A stretch of 64,000 bases of DNA from Prochlorococcus sp. AG-412-P08 (GCA_003214695.1 QCLI01000005.1:1-64000), one strand, 5' to 3'; shown: positions 1 to 10,400, numbered from the stretch's first letter. Notes: generated by a model from the letters alone, not told the origin. Translations and numbers: made by a program.

Positions 1-190
1 GGATAGGGTCCAGCAAACAATTCAAGCAAATATATAAACTTCAAAAGTCAGTCCTACAATTCTTTTACCCTAAGAAGAAACTGAATCTTAGAATTAGAAC
101 AGGCAAGCTATTAGACTAAGAAAACCCTCATATTCTGCTGGCAGCAGATATCTTCTAATTCAGCAATTGGAGGATTAGTAACATTGTCAC

Positions 191-1807
191 ATGAGTCTAG
201 AGCAATCCAATCAGGGAAAGATTGTCCCATCTGTCTTGGACGATGCAAAAGTCTTAATAATTAGGCTGCCATGTAATCCAATATTTCCTATTGGTCCAAT
301 CTATTTAGCTGATCATCTGCACAAATGCTTCCCACAATTACCTATAAAGATCCTTGATCTTGCAGCACTGCCTGTGATTGATGTGGAAAGAGTTTTGATA
401 TCTCATATCAAAATTTTCCAGCCTTCATTATTGGTTTTTTCCTGGAGGGATATCCAAATATATGCTCCAGTTGATGGCCGCGGAGGCAACCCACTACAAC
501 ATTCTTTTGAAGCTTTTTATGCAAAAAATCCATTAAGGAAACTCCGAGGAGCATTTGGTGGCATTCGATTAATGAAAAGTCATTACGGTGAACTATGGAG
601 AAATCAACGTTTAATTAAAAAAGGGCTGAAAGAAGCAAAAATTTATAAAAAAGATGCTCAGGTCTTAATTGGAGGAGGAGCAGTCAGTGTTTTTTACGAA
701 CAACTTGGGAGGTCTCTGCCAAAAGGAACAATAATTTCAATCGGCGAAGGGGAACCGTTATTAGAAAAATTACTGTTAGGTCAGTCTATAGATCAAGAAA
801 GGTGTTTTGTAGTTGGTCAAGACCCTAGAAGCGGACTAATACATGAGCAACCTACAAGCTCCATTAAAACGGCATGCGATTACCAATATATTGCTTCAAT
901 CTGGCCACAATTCCATTGGTATCTTGAAGGAGGGGATTTCTATATCGGAGTTCAAACAAAGCGTGGGTGCCCGCATAATTGTTGTTATTGCGTTTACACA
1001 GTTGTTGAAGGTAAGAAAGTTAGGGTCAATCCTGTAGAGGAAGTCATTAAAGAAATTAGGCAGTTATACCAACTAGGTGTCCGCAATATCTGGTTCACCG
1101 ATGCTCAATTCATTCCAGCACGACGCTATATAGAAGATGCTAAAGAACTTCTCAGAGCAATTCATAGAGAGGGAATGGTTAACATGCACTGGGCTGCATA
1201 TATTCGAGCAGATAATCTCGATGCAGAATTAGCATCCTTAATGGTCCAAACAGGAATGAGCTATTTTGAGATAGGTATCACCTCAGGTTCCCAAGAATTA
1301 GTAAGGAAAATGAGGATGGGATATAACTTAAGAACAGTTTTGGAAAATTGTCAGTTGCTTGCAGATGCAGGCTTTCGAGACAATGTCTCTGTAAATTACT
1401 CATTCAATGTTATCGATGAAAGACCAGATACTATTCGTCAAACTATTGCTTATCATCGGAAATTAGAAAAGATTTTTGGCGCAGAAAAAGTTGAACCATC
1501 TATTTTCTTCATAGGGCTTCAACCACATACCCATTTAGAGCAATACGGATTTGATCAAGGTCTAATAAAACCGGGATATAACCCAATGAGTATGATGCCA
1601 TGGACAGCTCGAAAACTTCTTTGGAACCCTGAGCCAATGGGGCAAACATTTGGGAGAATTTGCTTAGAAGCATTTGACTCTTGTCCCCATGACTTTGGAC
1701 GTACTGTAATGGATTTACTAGAAAGAGACTATGGAGCAGCATCTTTAAATGAAGCTTTACGTTCTCCATTAAAAGGACGACCTGCTATGGCAAAAGCTTT
1801 CCAATAA
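191..1807 (+). CDS. B12-binding-type radical SAM protein
   Basis: A 538-residue radical SAM enzyme. The 4Fe-4S cysteine motif CPHNCCYC lies at residues 260-267, preceded by a region of roughly 200 residues that resembles the cobalamin-binding Rossmann domain of the BchE/P-methylase class (IRLPCNPIFPIGPIYLADHL near the N-terminus). The GGGAVSVFYEQL and IGEGEP segments are typical of this class. An in-frame stop at 179-181 leaves ATG 191 as the first usable start; a GGAGG at 167-171 is rather far upstream. The substrate cannot be told from sequence; methyl transfer or a BchE-like cyclisation are family possibilities. The 3' end overlaps the opposing CPBP protease gene by 79 bp. Confidence 0.8.
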   Translation: MSLEQSNQGKIVPSVLDDAKVLIIRLPCNPIFPIGPIYLADHLHKCFPQLPIKILDLAALPVIDVERVLISHIKIFQPSLLVFSWRDIQIYAPVDGRGGNPLQHSFEAFYAKNPLRKLRGAFGGIRLMKSHYGELWRNQRLIKKGLKEAKIYKKDAQVLIGGGAVSVFYEQLGRSLPKGTIISIGEGEPLLEKLLLGQSIDQERCFVVGQDPRSGLIHEQPTSSIKTACDYQYIASIWPQFHWYLEGGDFYIGVQTKRGCPHNCCYCVYTVVEGKKVRVNPVEEVIKEIRQLYQLGVRNIWFTDAQFIPARRYIEDAKELLRAIHREGMVNMHWAAYIRADNLDAELASLMVQTGMSYFEIGITSGSQELVRKMRMGYNLRTVLENCQLLADAGFRDNVSVNYSFNVIDERPDTIRQTIAYHRKLEKIFGAEKVEPSIFFIGLQPHTHLEQYGFDQGLIKPGYNPMSMMPWTARKLLWNPEPMGQTFGRICLEAFDSCPHDFGRTVMDLLERDYGAASLNEALRSPLKGRPAMAKAFQ

Positions 1808-2631
1808 TTAACAAGAATCACACTTAAGCCAAGGATTCCTATAAGGCTACCAATAGGGTTGGGAGACAAGTTTCCTGGACCTATAAGGACCGTAGGTATC
1901 TCTGAAGATATATTTAGAAAAACGAAATTAGCAAGAAACCAGCTCCCGACTAAGCCTCCATGTATACCTATACAACCAATTAATGAACCATGATCGATAA
2001 TTCTTCTTAACGCAAGCACGAGTCCTAAAAGAAATAAACCAAAAAAAAGTAGACATAATTCCAAGAAATCCAAATTAGCCTTTTCAAGAGCCCCTACATG
2101 CGCAAAGCTAAAAATTATGGCCTGAAAGAAAGTACTCTTACGAAATCCAAAGAAGCAATTCAATTCATTCCATAACCATCCACGAAAAATCAATTCTTCT
2201 GCAACTCCAACACCAATACCTAGACAAATTCCATTCATTATAGTTGCCAAGCTAAATTCCCCTCTCCACTCAACCCATTGACCCAGGAACAGTGGGATCA
2301 ATACAAAGCAAACTAAACACGTGGCCAAAAAACAAGTTTTAAAGAAAATTTGTGCTGCAGAGTTACTTGAAAATCTATTCAAGCCTAAAGAAATGAAAGG
2401 GTTCCCTTGTCTCCATCTATACTTTGCCCAACTAGGTAGAGCTACTAGAAATAAAATAAAAGTAAGAACAGTGCCTAATAATGAAAGGCTGTGCAAAGCA
2501 ATTTCATAAGGAAGTAAAATTAAAGGTTGAACAATTAACCAACCCAATAAATACAAGATTGGAATAAAAGAAACTGTGGGAACCCAAGTACATCGCTGGA
2601 GAAGCCATTTCTTCCATAAAACTACAATCAA
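1729..2631 (-). CDS. CPBP (CAAX-type) intramembrane metalloprotease
   Basis: A 300-residue polytopic membrane protein with the CPBP/Abi family signature: EELIFR at residues 145-150 (glutamate pair and arginine), a second motif FSFAHVG with His178, and a third with His224 (IGIHGG). These residues are the expected metal/catalytic set, so an active protease is plausible; the substrate is unknown. The start is TTG, 5 nt after the clpS stop, so it is probably translated from the clpS transcript. The C-terminal coding region runs 79 bp antisense into the upstream radical SAM gene. Confidence 0.75.
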   Translation of the reverse strand: MIVVLWKKWLLQRCTWVPTVSFIPILYLLGWLIVQPLILLPYEIALHSLSLLGTVLTFILFLVALPSWAKYRWRQGNPFISLGLNRFSSNSAAQIFFKTCFLATCLVCFVLIPLFLGQWVEWRGEFSLATIMNGICLGIGVGVAEELIFRGWLWNELNCFFGFRKSTFFQAIIFSFAHVGALEKANLDFLELCLLFFGLFLLGLVLALRRIIDHGSLIGCIGIHGGLVGSWFLANFVFLNISSEIPTVLIGPGNLSPNPIGSLIGILGLSVILVNYWKAFAIAGRPFNGERKASFKDAAP

Positions 2632-2636
2632 TGTCT

Positions 2637-2948
2637 TCAGCTTTCTTTTTCAATAGTACTTGTAAGGCCTTTACTTCTAAGAGATTCAGAATAAAATTCA
2701 GCAGGTTCAATATCGCAAGTAATAACTAGTCCTATCCCAGTATTATGTGTTTCCAGCATGATTGATATAGCATCTTGTTCACTTAATTGAGGAACTACCT
2801 GACGTAAGGTTTTGACGACATAATCCATTGAATTCACAGGGTCATTATGTAGCAAGACTTTATACCGAGGAGATATCTTCCTCTCACGTTGAGTTTGCTT
2901 GTCAAGAACTGCAGCGCCATCAGTCATTCGACTTGAATTCTCCACCAT
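2637..2948 (-). CDS. clpS: ClpS adaptor protein
   Basis: A 103-residue ClpS-family adaptor that delivers N-degron substrates to the ClpCP protease. The core family motif YKVLLHNDPVNSMDYVV is present, followed by the helix that in the family binds the N-terminal residue of substrates (ISIMLETHNTGIG). About 25 residues precede the core, a flexible tail as usual for ClpS. It lies between dapL and the CPBP protease on the same strand, and the protease TTG follows after 5 nt, suggesting co-transcription of two proteolysis functions. Confidence 0.92.
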   Translation of the reverse strand: MVENSSRMTDGAAVLDKQTQRERKISPRYKVLLHNDPVNSMDYVVKTLRQVVPQLSEQDAISIMLETHNTGIGLVITCDIEPAEFYSESLRSKGLTSTIEKES

Positions 2949-3002
2949 ATTTAAAATGGCTAATTAACCAAACCGTAGTTATCTAAGAACTTTATAGCAA
3001 AA

Positions 3003-4229
3003 TCAAAAATTAATGATCCTTTGCATAGCTTCTTCTACATTTTCCCTACTATTGAAAGCAGAAAGACGGAAATAACCCTCCCCTGCCGTTCCAAAACCAC
3101 TCCCAGGCGTACCAACTACATTTGCCTTTTGCAGTAAGAAATCAAAGAATTGCCAAGAGCTTTGTCCCTTTGGAGCTTCTATCCAAACATATGGAGCATG
3201 TTCTCCCCCAAACACTGTGTAACCTGCTGATGATAATTCTTTCCTAATAATGCTTGCATTCTCCATATAAAAACTTACAAGTTTTTTTGTCTGCATTTGA
3301 CCTGACAAGGAATAAACAGCTTCTGCCCCTCGTTGAACGATATAACTGACTCCATTAAATTTAGTACTTTGGCGACGATTCCACAGAGTCCATAAATCAA
3401 TTTCAGTCCCGTTTAACGTCGAGCCTTGCAGTGATTTAGGAATAACTGTGTATGCGCAACGAGTTCCTGTAAAGCCAGCTTTTTTAGAGAAAGAACGGAA
3501 TTCAATTGCACAATTTCTTGAACCATCTATTTCAAAGATGGAATGAGGTAATAATGGATCTTGGATAAAAGCTTCATAAGCTGCATCAAATAAAATCAAT
3601 GCATTATTTTGGTTCGCATAATTAACCCACTTTGCTAGATGCTCCTTACTTGCGACAGCTCCTGTTGGATTATTAGGAAAGCACAAGTAAATTAGATCAA
3701 CTGGGTCCAAAGGGAGCTCTGCTTCAAAACCATTCTCTGAATTTAAAGGTATATAAGATAATCCTTCATATTGTCCTGCTTGATCTGCCTCCCCAGTTCT
3801 ACCAGACATCACATTACTATCTACATAAACTGGATATACCGGATCAGTTACCGCAATTTGATTATCTTCCCCCAGGATGTCAAGAATATTACTGCTATCA
3901 CACTTTGAACCATCGGAAACAAAAATCTCATCTGCGGAAATTTGGCAGCCTCTAGCCTGAAAGTCATTTTTAGCAATTGCCTCTCTAAGCCATGGGTAAC
4001 CTTGTTCAGGACCATACCCATGGAATCCTGAACTGTTTCCCATCTCATCAACAGCATCTTTCATTGCTTGGCAGCAAGCTTGGGGTAAAGGCTCCGTAAC
4101 ATCCCCAATACCCAAACGAATCAAACTTGCTTGAGGGTTGGCCTCAGAAAAAGCATTTACCCTTCTCGAAATCTCCGGGAACAGGTAACCGGCTTTAAGC
4201 TTGAGATAATTTGTGTTGATCTGAACCAC
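3003..4229 (-). CDS. dapL: LL-diaminopimelate aminotransferase
   Basis: A 408-residue PLP-dependent class I/II aminotransferase of the DapL type, which converts tetrahydrodipicolinate directly to LL-diaminopimelate for lysine and peptidoglycan synthesis, the usual route in cyanobacteria. Visible features are FPNNPTG at 184-190, the FDAAYEAF segment, and the [10 protein letters not shown] lysine motif, with Lys249 the likely Schiff-base residue. The length and the N-terminal [16 protein letters not shown] are typical of cyanobacterial and plant DapL. It is divergent from the radical SAM-DUF2344 gene with about 100 bp between starts. Confidence 0.93.
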   Translation of the reverse strand: MVQINTNYLKLKAGYLFPEISRRVNAFSEANPQASLIRLGIGDVTEPLPQACCQAMKDAVDEMGNSSGFHGYGPEQGYPWLREAIAKNDFQARGCQISADEIFVSDGSKCDSSNILDILGEDNQIAVTDPVYPVYVDSNVMSGRTGEADQAGQYEGLSYIPLNSENGFEAELPLDPVDLIYLCFPNNPTGAVASKEHLAKWVNYANQNNALILFDAAYEAFIQDPLLPHSIFEIDGSRNCAIEFRSFSKKAGFTGTRCAYTVIPKSLQGSTLNGTEIDLWTLWNRRQSTKFNGVSYIVQRGAEAVYSLSGQMQTKKLVSFYMENASIIRKELSSAGYTVFGGEHAPYVWIEAPKGQSSWQFFDFLLQKANVVGTPGSGFGTAGEGYFRLSAFNSRENVEEAMQRIINF

Positions 4230-4326
4230 GAAAAGAATCTATTTAATCCATGTATATACTGCCTGGAAAAGGTACCTATGTGGGCAAAAACTGCATACGA
4301 TATAAAAAGAAAAATGTTTATCTGCT

Positions 4327-7014
4327 GTGTCGGTTGAAATAAACTCTAGTGCAGAACAAAGCAATTTCTGCAAGCCGGTCAACTTTCACCAATTGGTGGA
4401 TATTGATATTCACAAGCCTGCCCAATATATGGGACATGAGCTTGGAAGGAAGCCCTTTGATTGGAACTCAAAAAAAGTACGTTGGGTTCTGAGTTATCCT
4501 GAACTATATGAAGTGGGGGCAAGTAATCTTGGCCACATCATTTTATATTCAATTCTCAATACTATCCCCGATCAACTATGCGATAGAGCCTATCTTCCAG
4601 AAGCCGATTTAGCAAAACGTCTTAGAGAACAATCCATAGGGTTGTTTGGAGTTGAGTCTAGACGTGAATTAAAGAATTTCGATCTCATAGGCTTTAGTCT
4701 TAGCTATGAATTAGGGGCAACAAATATTCTAGAAATGCTAGATCTAGCACAAATAGATATTTACGCAAAAAATCGAGCCAATTTATCTCTTGATGATCCA
4801 CAATCTGTACCTTTAATCTTTGCAGGCGGACCAACTGCAACTAGCAATCCTGAACCATATGTAGATTTCTTTGATTTCATTGCACTAGGTGATGGGGAAG
4901 AGTTACTGCCAGAAATAGGTCTCATCATTTCTAAAACAAAAAAATTAAAACTCACAAGATCTCAGACACTAATGAGTCTTGCTGAGATCCCTGGAGTATA
5001 TGTTCCTTCTTTCTACAAAACATCAAAAGATTTCTTATCCGTCAAAGCCGCCACCTCACTTGCTCCTACAAGAGTTATTAGACGTGTGGCCACTCCAATG
5101 CCTTATTATTCAATGGGGTTAGTACCCAATGTTGAGACCATCCATGATCGACTAACAATTGAGATTAGAAGAGGTTGTACTAGAGGGTGCCGTTTTTGTC
5201 AACCAGGCATGCTTACTCGACCAGCTAGAGATGTCGCTCCAGATGAAGTTGTAGATGCAGTTGAAACTGGCATGAAAAAAACAGGTTATAGTGATTTCTC
5301 TCTACTCTCGTTAAGTTGTAGTGACTACCTATCACTACCAGAGGTTGGGGTAAGGCTTCGCAATAAATTAAATGAAAAGAACATAACCTTACAACTACCT
5401 AGTCAAAGGATCGATAGATTTGACGATGATATAGCCCACATCCTTGGTGGAAGTCGTAAAGCAGGGTTAACCTTTGCACCAGAGGCAGGGAGTCAACGTC
5501 TCCGAGACATAATCAATAAAGGTCTTACAAATGCTGACCTACTTCGTGGAATACGCAAAGCAATGGAAAATAAATTCACCAAAGTGAAGCTATACTTTAT
5601 GATTGGTCTTCCTGGAGAAGAGTTTGAAGATATCCGAGCTATAGCAAAGACCTGCAAATGGCTGCAAGATGAGTGCAGAGATCTAGGTAGATTAAAATTA
5701 AATCTCACAATAAGTAATTTCACTCCCAAGCCTCATACGCCATTCCAATGGCACAGTGTCTCAACAAAAGAGTTATCACGAAGGCAACAACTTCTCAAAG
5801 AGGAATTCTTTACTCTAAAAATTAGGAATATAAAAATTAATTTTACTGATGTCAGAATTTCTGCCATAGAGGACTTCTTGGGCCGAGGTGATCGTCGCTT
5901 AGCTCCGGTAATTGAAGCAGCATGGCGAAGTGGAGCTGGAATGGATGCCTGGTTTGAATCTCAAGATCGGGCATATAACGCATGGGGGAAGGCCATTGCA
6001 AGTGCTGGTCTAAATTGCCAACTTAGGGAATTAGAAATAGGAGATTGGGATTTCGCTCAAACTTTAGGGAAGAATAATTTAATAAACTTCTGCCACAAGC
6101 CACTCCCTTGGGATCATATTGATACAGGCATCGATAAAACATGGCTCATGAAGGATTTAGAGAAAGCCCTGAATGCAACCATAGTGCCTGATTGTTCATT
6201 TGATCAATGCAGTGGGTGTGGTGTCTGCGGACCAGAGTTAGGTCACAATCAAATTATTCCATCCACATCAATACCTGCTAGAGAAGCACAAAAACTTCCT
6301 CACTCAGAAAAAAAATGTCGGATACGCTTGCAATTCAGCAAAACTATGCCTATGCATTTTATTAGTCACTTAGATTTAATTCGTCTACTAGAGAGAGCCT
6401 TAAGAAGAAGCGAGTTACCCGTCAGTTATTCAGGAGGGTTCCACCCCCTCCCACGTTTACAAATTGCTCTTGCTCTACCTTTGGGTGTAGAAGGTCTTGG
6501 CGAATGGATGGACATTGATTTCTTTGAAGAGGTAAACCCAGTCACCATGAAAGAAACGCTTCAACAGTACTTACCTATAGGAATACATCTCTTACAAAGC
6601 ATTAGCATCCCTATTCAAAAAGCCACGCTTTTCCAAGAACTTGTTCAAGCAAATTGGCATTTTCAACTAAAAGGGGAAAAAGGTGTGAAGCTTGATTTTG
6701 AAAAATGGGAGTATGCAATAAAGAAAATCGTTAATTCAAAGGAGTTGATCTGGGTAGATACCGATAAAAAAGGACGTTCGCGAAAAAGGGACCTAAAACC
6801 CGAGTTAAAGAACCTCCATGTAATTAAGAACAAAATCAAAAATAACCACTTAACTCACGAAGAAACAATATCTATCGAACTTCAGTCATTAATTTCTCCC
6901 ATAGGTCAGAGTATTAAACCAATGCATATTCAGCATTTACTGACTAAGTCGTTAGGCCATTCCATAACGATTAAAGACATAAAAAGAAGTAAGCTTATTT
7001 TGAAAAAGTGCTAA
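4327..7014 (+). CDS. Radical SAM protein fused to DUF2344
   Basis: An 895-residue protein with a TIGR03960-like radical SAM part (CTRGCRFC, Cys284/288/291, preceded by a B12-binding-like region with FAGGPTATSNPEP) and a C-terminal DUF2344 part from about residue 655 (RLQFSKTMPMHFISHLDLIR and GGFHPLPRLQIALALPLGVEG). The two domains are separate genes in many bacteria and sit next to RNase E/G genes, as here. The function is unproven. The start is GTG at 4327; the next in-frame methionine (residue 35) would cut into conserved sequence. A CSGCGVCG segment near residue 634 adds further cysteines. Confidence 0.85.
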   Translation: MSVEINSSAEQSNFCKPVNFHQLVDIDIHKPAQYMGHELGRKPFDWNSKKVRWVLSYPELYEVGASNLGHIILYSILNTIPDQLCDRAYLPEADLAKRLREQSIGLFGVESRRELKNFDLIGFSLSYELGATNILEMLDLAQIDIYAKNRANLSLDDPQSVPLIFAGGPTATSNPEPYVDFFDFIALGDGEELLPEIGLIISKTKKLKLTRSQTLMSLAEIPGVYVPSFYKTSKDFLSVKAATSLAPTRVIRRVATPMPYYSMGLVPNVETIHDRLTIEIRRGCTRGCRFCQPGMLTRPARDVAPDEVVDAVETGMKKTGYSDFSLLSLSCSDYLSLPEVGVRLRNKLNEKNITLQLPSQRIDRFDDDIAHILGGSRKAGLTFAPEAGSQRLRDIINKGLTNADLLRGIRKAMENKFTKVKLYFMIGLPGEEFEDIRAIAKTCKWLQDECRDLGRLKLNLTISNFTPKPHTPFQWHSVSTKELSRRQQLLKEEFFTLKIRNIKINFTDVRISAIEDFLGRGDRRLAPVIEAAWRSGAGMDAWFESQDRAYNAWGKAIASAGLNCQLRELEIGDWDFAQTLGKNNLINFCHKPLPWDHIDTGIDKTWLMKDLEKALNATIVPDCSFDQCSGCGVCGPELGHNQIIPSTSIPAREAQKLPHSEKKCRIRLQFSKTMPMHFISHLDLIRLLERALRRSELPVSYSGGFHPLPRLQIALALPLGVEGLGEWMDIDFFEEVNPVTMKETLQQYLPIGIHLLQSISIPIQKATLFQELVQANWHFQLKGEKGVKLDFEKWEYAIKKIVNSKELIWVDTDKKGRSRKRDLKPELKNLHVIKNKIKNNHLTHEETISIELQSLISPIGQSIKPMHIQHLLTKSLGHSITIKDIKRSKLILKKC

Positions 7015-7265
7015 AATTAAATTGGGTTAGAAGATGGCTCAGCAGAGCACATTTAACCTAAGTTATTTTGGAAGAGACTCACTCTCGATACTCGCAAATT
7101 CCTGGGACTAATTGTCCAGGGTCATCAGCAATCAAACTTCAAGAAGCTCTAATTTAATGCTTTGCATTATTCCTTCCAAAACTTAGCATTTACCTTTTAT
7201 CTAACTCATAGCAGTAACACTGCCAATTGATTTAAAACCGAGCTAAAGAGCTCACACTTTCTTAT

Positions 7266-9242
7266 ATGCCCAAAAAAATTATCATCGCAGAGCAAGAGCG
7301 AATAGCAGCCTTGCTTTCCGATGGCCGAGTAGACAAATTAATCGTTGCTCAGGGTCGTTACCAAATAGGAGATATTTATCTTGGAACAATCGAGAACGTT
7401 CTTCCTGGGATAGATGCTGCCTTTGTAAACATTGGTGCAAGTGAAAAAAATGGCTTTATTCATGTAACAGATTTAGGTCCTTTAAAAATCAAACAAACTG
7501 CTGCAAGTATTACTGAATTACTAAGGCCAAGCCAAAAAGTCCTAGTCCAAGTAATGAAAGAGCCTACAGGTAATAAAGGTCCACGTTTAACAGGAAAAGT
7601 TTCTTTGCCTGGCCGATATCTTGTACTTCAGCCAAATGGTCAAGGGGTAAACATTTCACGGAAAATCAATACTGAAACCGAACGAAATCGACTTAAGGCA
7701 CTTGGAGTGTTAATAAAACCACCGGGAACAGGGCTTTTAATTCGCTATGAAGCTGAAACTATATCTGAAGAATTAATTATTGAAGACCTGGAAAATCTTC
7801 TCAAAAAATGGGAGTTAATACAACAAGCGGCAGAACGAGCAAATCCCCCAACTCTTCTAAGTAGAGATGAAGACTTTATACATAGAGTTTTGCGTGACCA
7901 TGCAAACGCTGATCTGTCAGAAGTAATTGTTGAAACAAGCGAAGCAAGTGAAAAAGCCAATAAATTTCTTGAACAAAATAATACAAAAGTAACTGTCGAA
8001 GATCTCAAAGAAAGTCAAAGTTTAATAGGTCATTATAAAGTTGACCTAGCAATTTTAAATGCTCTTAAACCTAGAGTAGATCTACCATCTGGAGGTTATA
8101 TCATTATTGAGCCTACAGAGGCACTAACAGTAATTGATGTAAACTCAGGCTCTTTTACTCGCTCGGCCAATGCCCGTGAAACAGTACTTTGGACAAACTG
8201 CGAAGCCGGTATTGAGATAGCAAGACAACTAAAGCTCAGAAATATAGGAGGAGTAATAATCATAGATTTTATTGATATGGAATCACGTAGGGATCAATTA
8301 CAACTTTTAGAGTATTTCACAGCTGCTTTAAGTGACGATTCATCAAGGCCTCAAATCTCTCAGCTGACTGAACTAGGGTTGGTCGAAATGACTAGAAAAA
8401 GGCAGGGTCAAAACATTTATGAATTATTCAGTAAAGAGTGTATTAATTGCAATGGGTTGGGTCATAACGCAAACATCCCTAGTAAAGAGCAAGTCAAGCC
8501 ATCAGCATTAAATTCTGGACTTATTAAAAGTGAGCCTCAAGATTTAGTTAATACAACATTGAATAACAATAACAAGCTTAAATTAAATGAGCCTGTACTT
8601 GAAAATAATGAAATCAATTCCAAAGGCAATATAAGCAAGTTAAATGAAAAAGAAAGCTATTCAGAGAAAACACCTATCAGAAAAGAACCGGAGCATGTTA
8701 AAGTTGAAATGAATGATGATGAGGAATTAGTTTTCAGTAATTTAGGTTTAAGCCCTGCTTTAATTTTAGATAATCTGCCTAGCAATAATAATATTTTACT
8801 TGAGGTAATTAAGCCTACTAAAGATCATAGTAAAAAAACAGAGATTACTATTACTGACACAGAGAATGTAAATCAAAAGAGATCACAAGAATTAAATTCA
8901 GGAAGCAGTAGTTCAACTACATTTATAGAAGAAAAAGGTCATATTCATCTCAACCTGGAAGAGGAAGGCAACCCATCTATAGAAAAAATACAAGAAGATA
9001 GTCCCAAAAGAAATCCAGAAAATATCTCAAGAGATGAACCTAATCATATAAAAGAAGCAACACAGTCAGAACAAGAAGCTGAAGACCCTAGAAGGCGGCG
9101 GCGACGCTCCTCTAATGAGACAGACAACAAAAATATAACAACAGAGGCAGAGAAAGGGGCAATAGAAACTAAATCTTCCGAGCAGGAGGAGGAAGTTGAG
9201 GATCCTAGAAGGCGAAGGAGAAGATCCTCAGCAACAAGTTAA
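7266..9242 (+). CDS. rne: Ribonuclease E/G
   Basis: A 658-residue endoribonuclease of the RNase E/G family acting in mRNA turnover and rRNA processing. It has the S1 RNA-binding segment (about residues 35-125), the DNase-I-like catalytic core with DVNSGSF near residue 290, and the zinc-link CINCNGLG (Cys392, Cys395). The following acidic, Asn/Ser-rich tail of about 250 residues looks disordered. It ends in two copies of an arginine motif, [11 protein letters not shown] at 606-616 and 645-655; the last copy reads RRRRRRSSA, the nonapeptide reported in cyanobacteria to bind PNPase. The 251-bp leader contains no recognised gene. Its end overlaps rnhB by 47 bp. Confidence 0.95.
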   Translation: MPKKIIIAEQERIAALLSDGRVDKLIVAQGRYQIGDIYLGTIENVLPGIDAAFVNIGASEKNGFIHVTDLGPLKIKQTAASITELLRPSQKVLVQVMKEPTGNKGPRLTGKVSLPGRYLVLQPNGQGVNISRKINTETERNRLKALGVLIKPPGTGLLIRYEAETISEELIIEDLENLLKKWELIQQAAERANPPTLLSRDEDFIHRVLRDHANADLSEVIVETSEASEKANKFLEQNNTKVTVEDLKESQSLIGHYKVDLAILNALKPRVDLPSGGYIIIEPTEALTVIDVNSGSFTRSANARETVLWTNCEAGIEIARQLKLRNIGGVIIIDFIDMESRRDQLQLLEYFTAALSDDSSRPQISQLTELGLVEMTRKRQGQNIYELFSKECINCNGLGHNANIPSKEQVKPSALNSGLIKSEPQDLVNTTLNNNNKLKLNEPVLENNEINSKGNISKLNEKESYSEKTPIRKEPEHVKVEMNDDEELVFSNLGLSPALILDNLPSNNNILLEVIKPTKDHSKKTEITITDTENVNQKRSQELNSGSSSSTTFIEEKGHIHLNLEEEGNPSIEKIQEDSPKRNPENISRDEPNHIKEATQSEQEAEDPRRRRRRSSNETDNKNITTEAEKGAIETKSSEQEEEVEDPRRRRRRSSATS

Positions 9243-9822
9243 ACCATTGTTAAGTAAAGAAATAGCAGGCATAGATGAAGTCGGCAAAGGGGCTCTATTT
9301 GGTCCAGTTTTCGCTGGAGCTGTGATTTTAAATAAACAAAGTGAAAGTCTTCTAATTAAAGCCGGACTAAAAGACAGCAAGAAATTATCTGCCAAAAAAA
9401 GAGCCGCGTTAGTACCTTTAATCAAAGAAATCGCAATCAGCTGGGCTCTTGGGCAAGCTTCCGCTCAAGAAATAGATCAGTTTGGCATCCGAAAAGCTAC
9501 AGAAAAAGCAATGCTCAGAGCTGTTCATCGCTTAAAGCCACAACCTTTGCTTCTTCTAATTGATGGCTGTCTCCCATTACGACTTTGGGAAGGGAAACAA
9601 AAGACATTAGTTAAAGGAGAAGATAAATCAGCAGCGATTGCAGCAGCAAGCGTATTAGCCAAGGTGAATAGAGATGCACTTATCAAAGAACTTGCCAATA
9701 AGCACCCATTGTATGGCCTAGAAACAAATTCGGGATATGGAACAATTCTCCATCGCAACGCATTAATCCAAAAAGGACCGACAGAACTTCATAGAAAAAG
9801 TTTTCTCTCAAAAATTAAATAA
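9196..9822 (+). CDS. rnhB: Ribonuclease HII
   Basis: A 208-residue RNase HII that removes RNA from RNA-DNA hybrids and misincorporated ribonucleotides. The catalytic motif [13 protein letters not shown], the LLIDGC aspartate and [15 protein letters not shown] are present. The track start is TTG 9196, inside the rne tail; an ideal AGGAGG (9184-9189) stands 6 nt before it, formed by rne glutamate codons. A second TTG at 9247 lacks such a site, so 9196 is preferred but not certain. Translational coupling to rne is likely. Confidence 0.9.
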   Translation: MRILEGEGEDPQQQVKPLLSKEIAGIDEVGKGALFGPVFAGAVILNKQSESLLIKAGLKDSKKLSAKKRAALVPLIKEIAISWALGQASAQEIDQFGIRKATEKAMLRAVHRLKPQPLLLLIDGCLPLRLWEGKQKTLVKGEDKSAAIAAASVLAKVNRDALIKELANKHPLYGLETNSGYGTILHRNALIQKGPTELHRKSFLSKIK

Positions 9823-9830
9823 TTTACACA

Positions 9831-10346
9831 TCAACTTTCTATACACCATGCAGAAAAATCTCGAAGCAGTTGTTGGCCAACTCGTGCCTTAATACCCAAC
9901 AAAATGCCATTTAGAATTGAATGGCCAGTTGATTCTAATAATTTAGGAGGTATCAGTTTTAGTAAAGGTGGTTGACTCACAGTTACCCCTAAAAAAGCCT
10001 CGCCAACTAAGCCTTGTTCAGTTGCAATCAAAGTCGCATCAAGCATTAGTTCAAAATCATCAACCAATCCAAGTCCATCAAGCTCACTATCAGTTGCATG
10101 CATTTGAAGTTTATTCCCTTCACTATTGGCCACAGCAATTGATACGACTGGTTTTACTTCTAATTGGAAGACCTTAAAACTTGTGACGGTGTATCGAAAA
10201 TTGCCTTGACTTAAAGCAACAAGCTTTTTTGGGTCAAGCATTGCACCTACAACTCTTTCCTGTTGTAAGAGATAATCAGGAAGTCGCTCTATTTTACTTT
10301 TGACAGGTAGATTAATTTCCTGTCGAGCATTAAAAGCCAGAGACAT
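9831..10346 (-). CDS. DUF1997 family protein
   Basis: A cyanobacterial and plastid conserved protein of the DUF1997 type, with no known biochemical role. The pattern of small beta-rich sequence (FRYTVTSFKVFQLEVKPVVSIAV, VSQPPLLKLIPPKLLESTG) is that of the family. The ORF track begins at 10412, which would overlap the divergent pheA start; the internal methionine at 10346 (MSLAFNARQ) leaves about 54 bp for two promoters and is preferred. The gene converges on rnhB with an 8-bp gap. Confidence 0.7.
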   Translation of the reverse strand: MSLAFNARQEINLPVKSKIERLPDYLLQQERVVGAMLDPKKLVALSQGNFRYTVTSFKVFQLEVKPVVSIAVANSEGNKLQMHATDSELDGLGLVDDFELMLDATLIATEQGLVGEAFLGVTVSQPPLLKLIPPKLLESTGHSILNGILLGIKARVGQQLLRDFSAWCIES

Positions 10347-10400
10347 AATTGGCAACTGACGCGACACAATCCTATCGACACTTGCACTCTTTTTTAAATA

